A stretch of DNA of 64,000 bases. Origin: an uncultured Oscillospiraceae bacterium (GTDB lineage Bacteria > Bacillota > Clostridia > Oscillospirales > Oscillospiraceae). Within the stretch, counting starts at the first letter, position 1. Each line of letters begins with the position of its first letter. The notes under the pieces are model-generated. The model was given only the letters and a program-made list of their open reading frames with translations, was not told where the DNA came from and made no database searches. The DNA is taken from NCBI GenBank assembly GCA_934573935.1, contig CAKTMO010000008.1:3690-67689 (forward strand), written 5' to 3'. A program made the position numbers and the translations under genes. This document shows positions 1 to 8,496 of the stretch, piece by piece.

Positions 1-2908
1 TGCTGGTGTTCAGCGCGGCGGCCACCTGCATATAGATCTGGGCCACGGTCATGCTGTGCTCCATGGCCTTGTTGCGGTCGATGGTAACGCGCAGGGCCTG
101 GGCGGCGTCCTCCAGACCGTCGGACACATCGGCGGTGCCCTCCACCTGGGTCATGCGCGCGGCGATGGCTTTTGCGGTGGACTGCAGGGTCTCCATATCC
201 TCGCTGTAGACCTTCAGGGAGACGCCGTTGCCGGTGACGTAGCTCATCATGCCGGACATGACGTTGGCGGCGGTGACGGTGCAGTCCATGTCGGCGCAGA
301 GGGCTTCGATCTCCTTACCGGCCTGGGTGCCGGACCGGTCGTCCGGCAGGGTGATATAGATCTCCGCGTCATAGGCGCCGCCGGAGGAGGAGAACATGCT
401 CATGCCGCTGTCGCCCTGGATCATGGCGCCCACGGCGTCCACACCCTCCACGGTCATGCAGCGGCGGGCCACCTCATCGGTATAGGTCACGGCCTCCTCG
501 CGGGTGCAGTTTTCCGGCATGGCGACAGTGACGCTGACGCTGTTCATATCCATATCCGGCATGAAGCTGAAGCCGCGGTTGACAGTCAGGATGCCGGTGA
601 GGATCAGCGCCGCCAGGGAGGCGGACAGCACCGCGGCTTTGTGGTCCAGCGACCAGATGATGGCCTTTTTATAGGCGGGGTAGAGCTTATCCAGCAGGCC
701 GGTCTTCTGCACCAGGGGGCGGCGCAGCATGCCGCTGGCCATGGCGGGCACCAGTGTCAGGGCCACCAGAAGACTGGCCATCAGGGAATAGGTGATGGTC
801 AGGGCCAGATCGGTGAACATTTCGCGGGTCAGGCCCTCCACAAAAACGATGGGGGCGAAGACACACACGGTAGTGAGGGTGCTGGCGGCGATGGCGCCCA
901 GCACCTGCCGCGCGCCGGACACGGCGGCTTGCACCACCGTGGCGCCCCGGGCGCGGAGACGATAGATATTCTCAATGACCACCACGGAGTTATCCACCAG
1001 CATACCCACCGCCACCAGCAGGCCGCTGAGGGAGATCATATTGATGGTGACGCCGGTGAAGTACATCAGCACCACGGCGAACACCACGCTGGCGGGGATG
1101 GCGATGAGGGTGATGAGGGTGGGCCGCCAGTCCCGCAGGAACAGGAACAGCACCACCACCGAGAACACCGCGCCCCACAGCAGGGACGAGAGGATGGTCT
1201 CCACGATCAGGTGGATATAGTCGCCCTGATCCATCAGGGGCTTGAAGCTGATGTCCGTGTACTGCTCCGTCAGCTGCTGCAGGCGGGCGGTGATGTTGTC
1301 GGACACCTCCGCCGTGGCGTAGTTGGACTGTTTGGTAAAGGAGGCGATGATGCCGTTTTCCCCATTGAGCTTGGCGTAGATCTCATCGGCGTTGTCGGTG
1401 CTGAAAACGGTGGCCACGTCGCTGAGGCGGACGGGCTCCACGCCGGAGATGCCCAGATCCAGCAGCACCATATCCTCCAGCTCCTGCTGGGTGCGGACCT
1501 CGTTGCCCACGGACACCATGTAGCTGACGCCGTCGTTATCGTCTATGTAGCCGGCGGGCATGGAGAAGTCCTGGGCGGTCAGCAGCTGCTGAACGGTGGA
1601 AACGGAGAGAATGCCGTCCACATTCAGCTGATCCAGCACCTGCTTGCGGGTCTCGGCCAGCTGCTTTTCGCCCTCCTCGATCTGCTGGAGGGCCAGCTTC
1701 AGCTGGATATTGCCCTCGCTCATGGCCAGAACGCCGTTGAGAGCGGATTCTGTGCCGTCGGACAGGTCACGATTCAGGTCGTCAAAGCGGTGGGGGTCGT
1801 CCAGAAAGGCCTCGATGGCCTCCAGGGCCTTCTGCATGGCGGCGACGCTGGCGGCAGCCTCCTGCTGCTGGCGCTTGGCCACCATGGCGGCCAGCTGGGT
1901 CTCCTCCGCTTCGATCTGGGCGGTCAGGGCTGTGATCTCCGCCCCTAAGGTAACGTTTTCCGCTGCGGCAGCGGCTCTTTCCTCGGCTGTGACGGTCTCA
2001 TCCTCGCTGTTGATGATCTCCAGATTTTTGTCATACTGCGCCTGCTTTTCCGTCAGGGTCTGGCGGTCGGCTTCGATCTGAGCCTGAAGGGCCTTTTCCT
2101 CCTCGGTCATCAGGTCGTCGCCGCTAGGGACGCTGTTGATGGCCTGGCGCAGCGACTCCGCCGCTTCGTTCAAGGCACCGGTGACGCCGTCCGCCACGTC
2201 GTCCGCCGCCTGGGAAACACCCTCGTCCAGCGCCTCCTGGGCCTCGGTGATCTGCTCTTTGGCGTCGGAGAGCTTGCCGGCGGCCTTGTCCAGCTCACGG
2301 TCCACCTTCTGGTGAATGGTCCTGGTCAGCGCCGCCATCTTTTCGGCGTCCAGCACCACATGGAGCTGGCGCTCCACCGTGCCGGTGATCTCCACACTGG
2401 CCACACCGGTGATGCCGGTCAGCTTGGCGGACAGCTCGTCCTCCACAAAGTCGCTGAGCTGGTCAACGTCCATTTCGCTGCTGCTGATGGCCGCCACCAT
2501 GACGGGGATCATGGAGGGGTTCACCTTCAGGATATAGGGAGAGGAGACGGAATCGTCCCACTGGCCCTGAACCGAGGTCACCTGCTGCTGGATATCAATG
2601 CCCAGAGAATCCATATTGGCGCCGTTTTCAAACTCCATCACCACCATGGAGACGCTGTTCCGGCTGGAGGACTGGATGGTCTTCAGCTGATCCAGCGTGG
2701 CAAGGGCTTTTTCCAGGGGCTTGGTGATCTCCGCCTCCACGCTTTCGGGGCTGGCGCCGGGGTCGGAGGTCACCACGATGACATAAGGGTAGTCCATGTT
2801 GGGCATCAGGTCGGGGGTCATCTTCACATAGGCCACCACGCCCAGGATCAGGATGGCCAGCGCCACTACATAGACGGTCAGGGGCTTTTTTACACTAAAG
2901 GCAGGCAC
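1..2908 (-). CDS. RND/HAE1-family efflux transporter, 3' end beyond window
   Basis: Multidrug/lipid efflux permease of the AcrB-like RND superfamily, driven by proton motive force in the cytoplasmic membrane. The frame is open from a GTG at 2908 (preceded by GAGAGGAAG) to the window edge, about 969 codons; the family is usually 1000-1250 residues. The N-terminus (VPAFSVKKPLTVYVV...) is the typical first membrane helix, followed by porter-domain motifs (MDYPYV, GASPESVEAEITKPLE). A second membrane block lies at about 600-1200, including the family signature LLVAVGMLVDNSVVVIEN near 960-1020. Between residues about 197 and 430 (about 1625-2325) is a long Glu/Gln/Ala-rich coiled-coil insertion not found in E. 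coli AcrB. No membrane-fusion adaptor gene lies upstream. The substrate cannot be told from sequence. Confidence 0.9.
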   Translation of the reverse strand, partial: MPAFSVKKPLTVYVVALAILILGVVAYVKMTPDLMPNMDYPYVIVVTSDPGASPESVEAEITKPLEKALATLDQLKTIQSSSRNSVSMVVMEFENGANMDSLGIDIQQQVTSVQGQWDDSVSSPYILKVNPSMIPVMVAAISSSEMDVDQLSDFVEDELSAKLTGITGVASVEITGTVERQLHVVLDAEKMAALTRTIHQKVDRELDKAAGKLSDAKEQITEAQEALDEGVSQAADDVADGVTGALNEAAESLRQAINSVPSGDDLMTEEEKALQAQIEADRQTLTEKQAQYDKNLEIINSEDETVTAEERAAAAAENVTLGAEITALTAQIEAEETQLAAMVAKRQQQEAAASVAAMQKALEAIEAFLDDPHRFDDLNRDLSDGTESALNGVLAMSEGNIQLKLALQQIEEGEKQLAETRKQVLDQLNVDGILSVSTVQQLLTAQDFSMPAGYIDDNDGVSYMVSVGNEVRTQQELEDMVLLDLGISGVEPVRLSDVATVFSTDNADEIYAKLNGENGIIASFTKQSNYATAEVSDNITARLQQLTEQYTDISFKPLMDQGDYIHLIVETILSSLLWGAVFSVVVLFLFLRDWRPTLITLIAIPASVVFAVVLMYFTGVTINMISLSGLLVAVGMLVDNSVVVIENIYRLRARGATVVQAAVSGARQVLGAIAASTLTTVCVFAPIVFVEGLTREMFTDLALTITYSLMASLLVALTLVPAMASGMLRRPLVQKTGLLDKLYPAYKKAIIWSLDHKAAVLSASLAALILTGILTVNRGFSFMPDMDMNSVSVTVAMPENCTREEAVTYTDEVARRCMTVEGVDAVGAMIQGDSGMSMFSSSGGAYDAEIYITLPDDRSGTQAGKEIEALCADMDCTVTAANVMSGMMSYVTGNGVSLKVYSEDMETLQSTAKAIAARMTQVEGTADVSDGLEDAAQALRVTIDRNKAMEHSMTVAQIYMQVAAALNTS

Positions 2909-3268
2909 GGAATTCTTCCTCTCTTCTGCGCCGGAGGGCGCGCCACAGCTGCGGGAAAGCGGCTTGTCGCCGCGTATTTTGACGCTTTAGTTTACCACCT
3001 CCGCCTTTTCAAATCAATCGCTGGAGCGAAAAATTTACGTTTCCGTTACATTTGTAAGGAAAGCATCTGCTAACCGCGGGAATTTTCCCGTGTTTTCGTC
3101 AAAATAGTTCGTGCCTCAAAGGAAACGGAAAAAGCGGAAGAGGACGGCCCCACAGATGGTCAAGAATGTATGGAACATTCCACTTATACCGTTAAGAAAG
3201 TTCCGAAAATGCGCCAAACTGCACAAAAACGGTAACATTTTTTCTACATTTATTCTTCGTTTCAGAGG

Positions 3269-3297
3269 GAGACATTCCCCGCTTTCCGTATTATAAT
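3269..3297 (+). promoter_or_regulatory. Probable gapA promoter
   Basis: GAGACA (3269-3274), 17 bp, then a perfect TATAAT (3292-3297), about 57 bp before the gapA start. The rest of the 445-bp gap between the RND gene and gapA (2909-3353) is AT-rich; I see no gene in it. Confidence 0.65.
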
Positions 3298-3353
3298 GGA
3301 AGATGGAACAAAAAGGGCCGCATGGCGGTAAATGTGGAAAGGAAAACTGTAAT

Positions 3354-4397
3354 ATGGCTATCAAGATCGGTATCAACGGCTTTGGCCGCATTGGACGCAT
3401 CGTCCTGCGTATCATGTGCGAAAACCCCGAGACCTTTGATGTGCGCGGCATCAACCTGCGGAAAGCAGACATTGACTACATGGTGTACCTGCTGAAATAC
3501 GACTCGGTATTCCGCAACTTCCCCGGTATGGTGGAGCACGCTGGCGGCGATCTGATCGTCAATGGCCGCAAGATCCACGTGTTCAGCGAGTCTGACGCCG
3601 CCATGATCCACTGGAGCGACTGCGAGGCGGAGTACATCATCGAATCCACCGGCGCCAACAACACCACCGACAAGGCCAGCCGCCACTTCAAGGGCGGCGC
3701 CAAGAAGGTGATCCTGTCCGCCCCCGCCAAGGACGACGCCACCCCCACCTTTGTCTACGGCGTCAACAGCGACGAGTACCGCAGTGACATGAAGGTCGTC
3801 TCCAACGCCAGCTGCACCACCAACTGCCTGGCGCCCCTGGCCTATGTGGTCCACAAGACCTTTGGCATCGAGCAGTCTCTGATGTCCACCATCCACGCCT
3901 CCACCGCCAAGCAGAAGGCCGTTGACAGCCGCGGCGGCAGCGACTGGCGCACCGGCCGCTCCATTCTGAACAACATCATCCCCACCTCCACCGGCGCGGC
4001 CAAGGCCGTGGGGCGGGTAATCCCCTCTTTGAAGGGCAAGATGACCGGCATGGCCTTCCGCGTGCCCACCGCCGACGTGTCCGTGGTGGACCTGACGGCG
4101 CGGCTGAGCACCAGCGCATCCTATGCGGACATCTGCTATGAGATCCTCCACGCCTCGGAGACCTATATGAAGGGTATCATCGGCTATACGCGGGATCAGG
4201 TGGTGTCCACCGATATGATCGCCAATCCCTGCCCCTGCGTATTCGACGAGACCGCCGGTATCATGTTGGATCAGGACTTCGTGAAGCTGATCGCCTGGTA
4301 CGACAACGAGTGGGGCTACAGCAACATGGTGACCCGCATGCTGCAGCACATGCATGACGTAGACATGGCGGACGTGTTCAACGAAATCAAGGAATAA
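3354..4397 (+). CDS. gapA: Glyceraldehyde-3-phosphate dehydrogenase
   Basis: Glycolytic enzyme converting glyceraldehyde-3-phosphate, phosphate and NAD(P)+ to 1,3-bisphosphoglycerate in the cytosol. 347 aa, normal length. The Rossmann motif GINGFGRIGR begins at residue 6; the catalytic Cys154 is in SNASCTTNC and His181 in STIHAST; the C-terminus has the conserved WYDNEWGYS. The ATG at 3354 was chosen over an in-frame ATG at 3303 because family alignment starts at MAIKIGINGFG and AAAGGAAAA precedes it. Odd point: after the second beta strand the usual I-N-D reads I-N-L-R (residues 33-36), so the Asp that binds the NAD ribose is absent. Monocistronic: its own promoter and a strong terminator follow. 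Confidence 0.96.
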   Translation: MAIKIGINGFGRIGRIVLRIMCENPETFDVRGINLRKADIDYMVYLLKYDSVFRNFPGMVEHAGGDLIVNGRKIHVFSESDAAMIHWSDCEAEYIIESTGANNTTDKASRHFKGGAKKVILSAPAKDDATPTFVYGVNSDEYRSDMKVVSNASCTTNCLAPLAYVVHKTFGIEQSLMSTIHASTAKQKAVDSRGGSDWRTGRSILNNIIPTSTGAAKAVGRVIPSLKGKMTGMAFRVPTADVSVVDLTARLSTSASYADICYEILHASETYMKGIIGYTRDQVVSTDMIANPCPCVFDETAGIMLDQDFVKLIAWYDNEWGYSNMVTRMLQHMHDVDMADVFNEIKE

Positions 4398-4399
4398 AA

Positions 4400-4440
4400 G
4401 CAAAAGAAAAAAGCCTGCGTTGCAGGCTTTTTTCTTTTGC
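4400..4440. terminator. Perfect 19-bp stem terminator after gapA
   Basis: A perfect inverted repeat (19-bp arms, GTT loop) built around GCCTGC/GCAGGC with flanking A-rich and T-rich arms. It works in both orientations on paper. It ends gapA and may serve the convergent anti-sigma gene. Confidence 0.85.
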
Positions 4441-4475
4441 AGAGGAGAGAGAAGAGGGAATCGTGAAAAGTTGAG

Positions 4476-4527
4476 GTATGCCGCCGAAGGCGGCATGAAT
4501 TGAATTGTGCCGCAGGGCGGCACACCG
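4476..4527. repeat. Pair of small GC hairpins
   Basis: Two tandem hairpins, TGCCGCC-GAA-GGCGGCA and GTGCCGC-AGG-GCGGCAC, separated by GAATTGAATT. They lie between gapA and the convergent anti-sigma gene. They look like a short palindromic repeat unit and could stall or stabilise the leftward transcript. Confidence 0.5.
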
Positions 4528-4555
4528 CTTCTCTTCACTTTTCTCTTTTATCGTT

Positions 4556-5497
4556 TCACTCGCCTATGGCCATTCGGTCAAGGGCAAAGCTGTCGGCGAT
4601 GGCCTGGATGTGGTCGCGGGTCATGTGGACTTCGCCGTCCACGATGTCGCCGTAATAGGTGCCCAGGATCTCCACCACCACAAAGGCGTCCGGCTGGTCG
4701 GCCACGATCAGCGCGCGGTCGTTGCCCAGCGCCAGCAGCAGCTTGCCATAGGGCCAATCCTCGTAGGGGAACACCACCAGATCGCCCAAATTCAACGACC
4801 CGATGGTCATGGTCTGTTTCATGGTGCGGAAGAGCTTATAGGGCACCGGTTCCGTCAGCCATGTGCCGTCGGTAAAGGTCACGGTGCCGTCCATGACGAA
4901 GGTACCGTCGTGGTAGCCGTAGGACGCTTCATAGCGGTTCCGGATGCGGTCCGTGTCCTGACGGGGAGAGGCGGCCAATCCCGCTTCCGTCAGAAGCGCC
5001 GCTTCATCCGCGGGGAAAAAGGCCTCGCCGGGCAGCAGGGAGAGTCCGTATTCCGCCGCCAGAGCGTCCAGCTTTTCCACCATCTCCTGTGTGCAGCAGC
5101 CGTAGTAGAGATAGGGCACCTCCGGCGTGATGATGGCCGCCGGATCCGGCTCGTAGGTGCTGCACCAGTCGTTCCAGGCTTTGGCGGCCTGACAGGCGGG
5201 GCTGTCCGCCAGTCCCTGCAGGCTCAGCATGGTCTCCTGACCGCTGCCCCAGTCAGAGGGCTCTTTCTGCTGTCCCAGACTGGCCAGGCCAAACCACTCG
5301 GTAGCAAAGCCGGTGGTGACCAGGGCCAGCACCAGTACCAGCGCCGCCGCCAGCAGCAGCGTGCGCCGCAGGGGCTGCCTCCGGTGATGGGCCTCCTGGC
5401 AGGAGGCGGCCATCTGAATGTTTCGCAGCATACGCTCTTTGGCGGCGGCATCGGGGCCCATGGCGTCGTAAGCGCGATAAATGTCCTTGCTTGTCAT
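4556..5497 (-). CDS. Membrane protein, probable anti-sigma factor
   Basis: 313 aa. About 40 N-terminal cytosolic residues, one membrane helix (about residues 43-66, RTLLLAAALVLVLALVTTG) and a roughly 245-residue extracellular domain that I do not recognise. The start overlaps the stop of the upstream ECF sigma gene in ATGA (4 bp), with GGAGGTGATC as ribosome site, so the two are translationally coupled. This layout is typical of a sigma factor with a membrane-bound anti-sigma partner that senses an envelope signal. No zinc anti-sigma (HxxxCxxC) motif is visible; the role is inferred from position and topology. Confidence 0.6.
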   Translation of the reverse strand: MTSKDIYRAYDAMGPDAAAKERMLRNIQMAASCQEAHHRRQPLRRTLLLAAALVLVLALVTTGFATEWFGLASLGQQKEPSDWGSGQETMLSLQGLADSPACQAAKAWNDWCSTYEPDPAAIITPEVPYLYYGCCTQEMVEKLDALAAEYGLSLLPGEAFFPADEAALLTEAGLAASPRQDTDRIRNRYEASYGYHDGTFVMDGTVTFTDGTWLTEPVPYKLFRTMKQTMTIGSLNLGDLVVFPYEDWPYGKLLLALGNDRALIVADQPDAFVVVEILGTYYGDIVDGEVHMTRDHIQAIADSFALDRMAIGE

Positions 5498-5991
5498 TGG
5501 AGATCACCTCCCAAGGTCAATTTCAGTTTGTTTCTGGCGCGGTTCAGGCGGCTGCGGATGGTGGCAGGCGCCACTTTCAGCATTTGGGCAATATCGGCGG
5601 TGGGGTAGCCCTCGTAGTAATAGAGATAGACCGGCAGTTTATAGTCGTCCGGCAGGGCCAGCACCGCCTGCAGCGTCTCATCCGGAACCGGATTCTCCAC
5701 GGTGGGCGGCTCGGTCAGGGAATCGAAGCTCTCGCGTTTTCGCCAGGGGCTGCGCAGGGCGCTTTTGCACAGGTTGGAGACGGTGACGATGAGCCACGCC
5801 TTCTCATGTTGGGGCGTGGCAAATTCCGCGCCGCTGCGCAGCAGCCGGAGAAAGGCCTCCTGCACCATATCCTCCGCGTCCGCGCCGTTTTTCATGAATG
5901 AGTAGGCCACGCGGTACAGTGTATCCACATGGCGCTGATAAATGGTTTCGATGTCTTTGTCCGTACGCAACAAAGTGTTCGTGGCGGCCAC
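5494..5991 (-). CDS. ECF-type RNA polymerase sigma factor
   Basis: 165-aa extracytoplasmic-function sigma factor. Region 2 includes YRVAYSFMKNGADAEDMVQEAFLRLL (about residues 26-51); region 4 ends with a helix-turn-helix (YPTADIAQMLKVAPATIRSRLNRARNKLK). It should direct RNA polymerase to a small regulon including its own operon. The GTG at 5991 is the first usable start but overlaps the strong AAAGGAGGT site, so the true start could be slightly downstream. It is coupled to the membrane protein that follows, its likely inhibitor. Confidence 0.9.
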   Translation of the reverse strand: MAATNTLLRTDKDIETIYQRHVDTLYRVAYSFMKNGADAEDMVQEAFLRLLRSGAEFATPQHEKAWLIVTVSNLCKSALRSPWRKRESFDSLTEPPTVENPVPDETLQAVLALPDDYKLPVYLYYYEGYPTADIAQMLKVAPATIRSRLNRARNKLKLTLGGDLQ

Positions 5992-6079
5992 CTCCTTTCA
6001 TGAGAGATACGCGGGAAGAGGAGAATTTGTTGCAGGGGGATTTTGTTTACGGAAAAGGGGCGCGAAATACCCCTTTCTT

Positions 6080-6112
6080 AAAAAGAAAAAGGGGACGGCT
6101 ATGCCGTCCCCT
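6080..6112 (-). terminator. Terminator of the 159-aa gene
   Basis: GGGGACGG-CTATG-CCGTCCCC stem with a T-rich run on the minus strand (A-rich at 6080-6090 on plus). Confidence 0.8.
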
Positions 6113-6126
6113 GCACAGAAAAGAAA

Positions 6127-6606
6127 TCACACCTGCTCCTCGTCGGTGCGGTTGCGCCAGGCCAGTTCCTGCTCCAGCTCGTACTCCAGCTTTTTCACGC
6201 GCTCCTTCAGTTCGTCGTAATGCTCGCTCTGGACATAGTATTTGACGAAGGAGAATGTGGCCTCGGCAAACTCCTCCTCGGTATAGGAGGGCAGCAGGGA
6301 ACCGCCGCTGCGGCGCAGGCCGCTGACGTTGATGACCACCAGACGGCGATGCTGCTCGCTGAGCTGGAAGAGCTTCAGCTTTTCGGGGACCTCAAGGCCC
6401 AGGTCGTACTGCTCGTTGACCAGATTCAGCAGGCGCGCCTGCTCCGGCTTGGCGGAGACGATGACGCCGTGGCGGGAGAACAGATCCTTCAGGTAGTCCA
6501 CGGATACCTCTTCACGGGTGATGGTGCCCTTGCCGATGCCGGTCAGCATGGTGTTGGACAGGTTCAGGCTCACGTATACCTCGTGGCCGGTGGTGGGATA
6601 GCTCAT
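6127..6606 (-). CDS. Conserved-looking hypothetical protein
   Basis: 159 aa, not recognised. Starts at ATG 6606 behind a strong AGGAGG site and ends before a terminator, so it is very likely real. The sequence is soluble and mixed alpha/beta with no signal peptide or membrane segment; the last 40 residues (HYDELKERVKKLEYELEQELAW) predict a coiled coil. No catalytic motif is obvious. It stands alone between the sigma operon and the PflX/tdk pair. Confidence 0.7.
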   Translation of the reverse strand: MSYPTTGHEVYVSLNLSNTMLTGIGKGTITREEVSVDYLKDLFSRHGVIVSAKPEQARLLNLVNEQYDLGLEVPEKLKLFQLSEQHRRLVVINVSGLRRSGGSLLPSYTEEEFAEATFSFVKYYVQSEHYDELKERVKKLEYELEQELAWRNRTDEEQV

Positions 6607-6841
6607 ATGAAACCTCCTGCACTTTTCTATTCCTGGAGGGCGGCGGGGCCCTCTCCTCTTATAGCTTCATCTTAGCAGGTCGGCGGGAGAAATGCAATAA
6701 AAACTTACAAATTTGCCGGATTATTTTTGTGCAATTGTGTTAAATGTATGGAATGAGTGATACTTTTGAGGTGATGGTGCAGGGCTTCTTGTCACCGTGT
6801 GTAGGGGCCGACGAATGGTTTATCGGCGGCGCAACGCGTAT

Positions 6842-6974
6842 CAAAGCCTCCCTCTGACGAGGGAGGTGGCGCGAAGCGCCGGAGGGAGAGACGATAAACG
6901 CAAGACTTGCGGCGCAACGCCGGTCTCTCCCCCAGTCTCGCATACGCTCGACAGCCCCCTCGTCAGAGGGGGCC
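6842..6974 (+). repeat. Family A palindromic repeat, copy 1
   Basis: Four-hairpin element: GCCTCCCTC..GAGGGAGG, GGCGCGAAGCGCC, a central GGAGAGAC..GTCTCTCC pair, and AGCCCCCTC..GAGGGGGCC. It carries no ORF or transposase. The preceding 6799-6835 (TAGGGGCCGACGAATGG...) resembles half of a family C element. Together they fill the 420-bp gap between two leftward genes (6607-7026). Confidence 0.8.
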
Positions 6975-7026
6975 AATGACGGGTTATTGGTAGTCCGTGC
7001 ACACGGGAGATTTTGCGCCAGATTTT

Positions 7027-7896
7027 TTACACCCCCGTCAGGTCAAACGGCGGGGTGTATTCCGCGCGGGCGGCGGTGCGCTCCTGGGTGAAGCCGTCGG
7101 TGATGCCGCAGTTCTCCATATAGGACACGGCGGCGCGGTATTCCGCACGGGTCACGTGGCGGCGCAGGGCACCCTCGGCGCCCTCCTGGGGGGTATACTG
7201 GCTCATGAGGGAGAACAGCACCTGGCCGGGGCGGAAATGCTCCGCCACCCAGTCGATGCAGCGGCGGGTGTTGTCCAGCTGCCCGGGCAGCACCAGATGG
7301 CGGATCACCACGCCCCGCTTCAGCAGGCCGTCCTCCAGCACGCAGGGGCCGGTCTGGCGGAACATCTCCTGAATGGCCGCGGCGGCCACGGGGAAATAAT
7401 CCGGCGCGGCGGACAGCGTTCCCGCCAGCGCATCGTCGGCGTATTTCAGATCGGGCAGGTAGATATCCACCTTTCCCTCCAGGGTGCGCAGGGTATCCAC
7501 CGACTCATAGCCGCCGCAGTTATAGATCACGGGGACGCTGAGCTTCGGCTCCAGCGCCGGCAGGATCCACGGCAGGAAGTGGGTGGGGGTCACCAGATTG
7601 ATGTTGTGGGCGCCGTGGGCGATCAGTTCGTCGAAGATCTCACGCAGGTGTTGGGTGGTGATGGCCTTGCCGAAGCCGCCGGCGGAGATGGAGCCGTTCT
7701 GGCAATAGGCGCACCGCAGGGTGCAGCCGGAGAAAAACACGGTGCCGCTGCCATTGACGCCGGAGATGGGCGGCTCCTCCCACATATGCAGCGCGGCGCG
7801 GGCCACACGGACGCCTGCGGGCATACCGCAGAAGCCGTGGCCTTCCGTCTCCGTCCGCTCCGCGCCGCAGCGGCGGGGACACAGGGTACAGATCAT
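7027..7896 (-). CDS. PflX-like radical SAM protein
   Basis: 289 aa. Radical SAM protein related to pyruvate formate-lyase activating enzymes (PflX/COG1313 group), with the cluster motif CTLRCAYCQN (Cx3Cx2C) near residue 60 and an N-terminal Cys-rich segment CTLCPRRCG. It should cleave S-adenosylmethionine to start radical chemistry; the target is unknown. The start at 7896 overlaps the tdk stop in ATGA, so translation is coupled to tdk; a longer frame upstream lies inside tdk and is disfavoured. The C-terminus (TPPFDLTGV) is intact. Confidence 0.85.
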   Translation of the reverse strand: MICTLCPRRCGAERTETEGHGFCGMPAGVRVARAALHMWEEPPISGVNGSGTVFFSGCTLRCAYCQNGSISAGGFGKAITTQHLREIFDELIAHGAHNINLVTPTHFLPWILPALEPKLSVPVIYNCGGYESVDTLRTLEGKVDIYLPDLKYADDALAGTLSAAPDYFPVAAAAIQEMFRQTGPCVLEDGLLKRGVVIRHLVLPGQLDNTRRCIDWVAEHFRPGQVLFSLMSQYTPQEGAEGALRRHVTRAEYRAAVSYMENCGITDGFTQERTAARAEYTPPFDLTGV

Positions 7897-8480
7897 CTCC
7901 GCAGCCGGTGGAAATCCGGCCCCAGATCGCCCGCCATCCAGTGGCGGCGGCACAGACCGATGTACCGGTCATTGGCGCCCAGCACCACCTGAGCGCCCTC
8001 CTTCAGCACATGGCCCTCCTCGTCAAAGCGGGCGTTAAAGGCGGCTTTTTTGCCGCACCAGCAGATGGTCTTGACCTCCTCCAGCTTGTCCGCCAGCACC
8101 AGCAGGTGGTAGCTGCCGGGGAACAGGTCGCCCTTGAAGTCGGCCCGCAGGCCGTAGCAGATGACAGGGATGTTGCAGTCGTCCACCAGATGCACCAGAT
8201 AATAGACCTCGTCCTTGCTGAGAAACTGGGCCTCGTCCACGATGATGCAGGCGTATTTTTGCAGCTGGCTGTCGGGCATGGCGCGCATCTCGTGGAAATA
8301 GACGCAGGGGTGCTTCAGGCCGATGCGGGAGGACACCATGTGGTCGCCGTCCCGCGTGTCGATCTGGGGCTTCACCAGCAGGGTCTCCTGGCCCCGCTCC
8401 TCGTAGTTGAAGCGGGCCATCAGCGCGTTGGCGCTTTTGCTGGAGCCCATGGCTCCGTATTTGAAATAAAGCTGTGCCAT
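7893..8480 (-). CDS. tdk: Thymidine kinase
   Basis: Type II thymidine kinase, ATP + thymidine to dTMP (salvage). 195 aa, normal size. P-loop GAMGSSKS near residue 9, DEAQF Walker B, the lasso-domain cysteines (CWCGKKA and a C-terminal CRRH). The ATG at 8480 is chosen because MAQLYFKYGAMGSSKS is the family N-terminus. It sits 16 bp downstream of mutY on the same strand, and overlaps the PflX-like gene. Confidence 0.95.
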   Translation of the reverse strand: MAQLYFKYGAMGSSKSANALMARFNYEERGQETLLVKPQIDTRDGDHMVSSRIGLKHPCVYFHEMRAMPDSQLQKYACIIVDEAQFLSKDEVYYLVHLVDDCNIPVICYGLRADFKGDLFPGSYHLLVLADKLEEVKTICWCGKKAAFNARFDEEGHVLKEGAQVVLGANDRYIGLCRRHWMAGDLGPDFHRLRR

Positions 8481-8496
8481 TGTGGTTTTTCTCCTC

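Noticed and set aside
56..1948. 630-codon rightward frame rich in Gly, His and Asp
   Set aside because: It is antisense to the RND transporter; such His/Gly-rich frames arise opposite GC-rich genes. The same applies to long antisense frames over yidC-jag (11341-13650), gyrA (32359-34884) and aspS (39624-41744).
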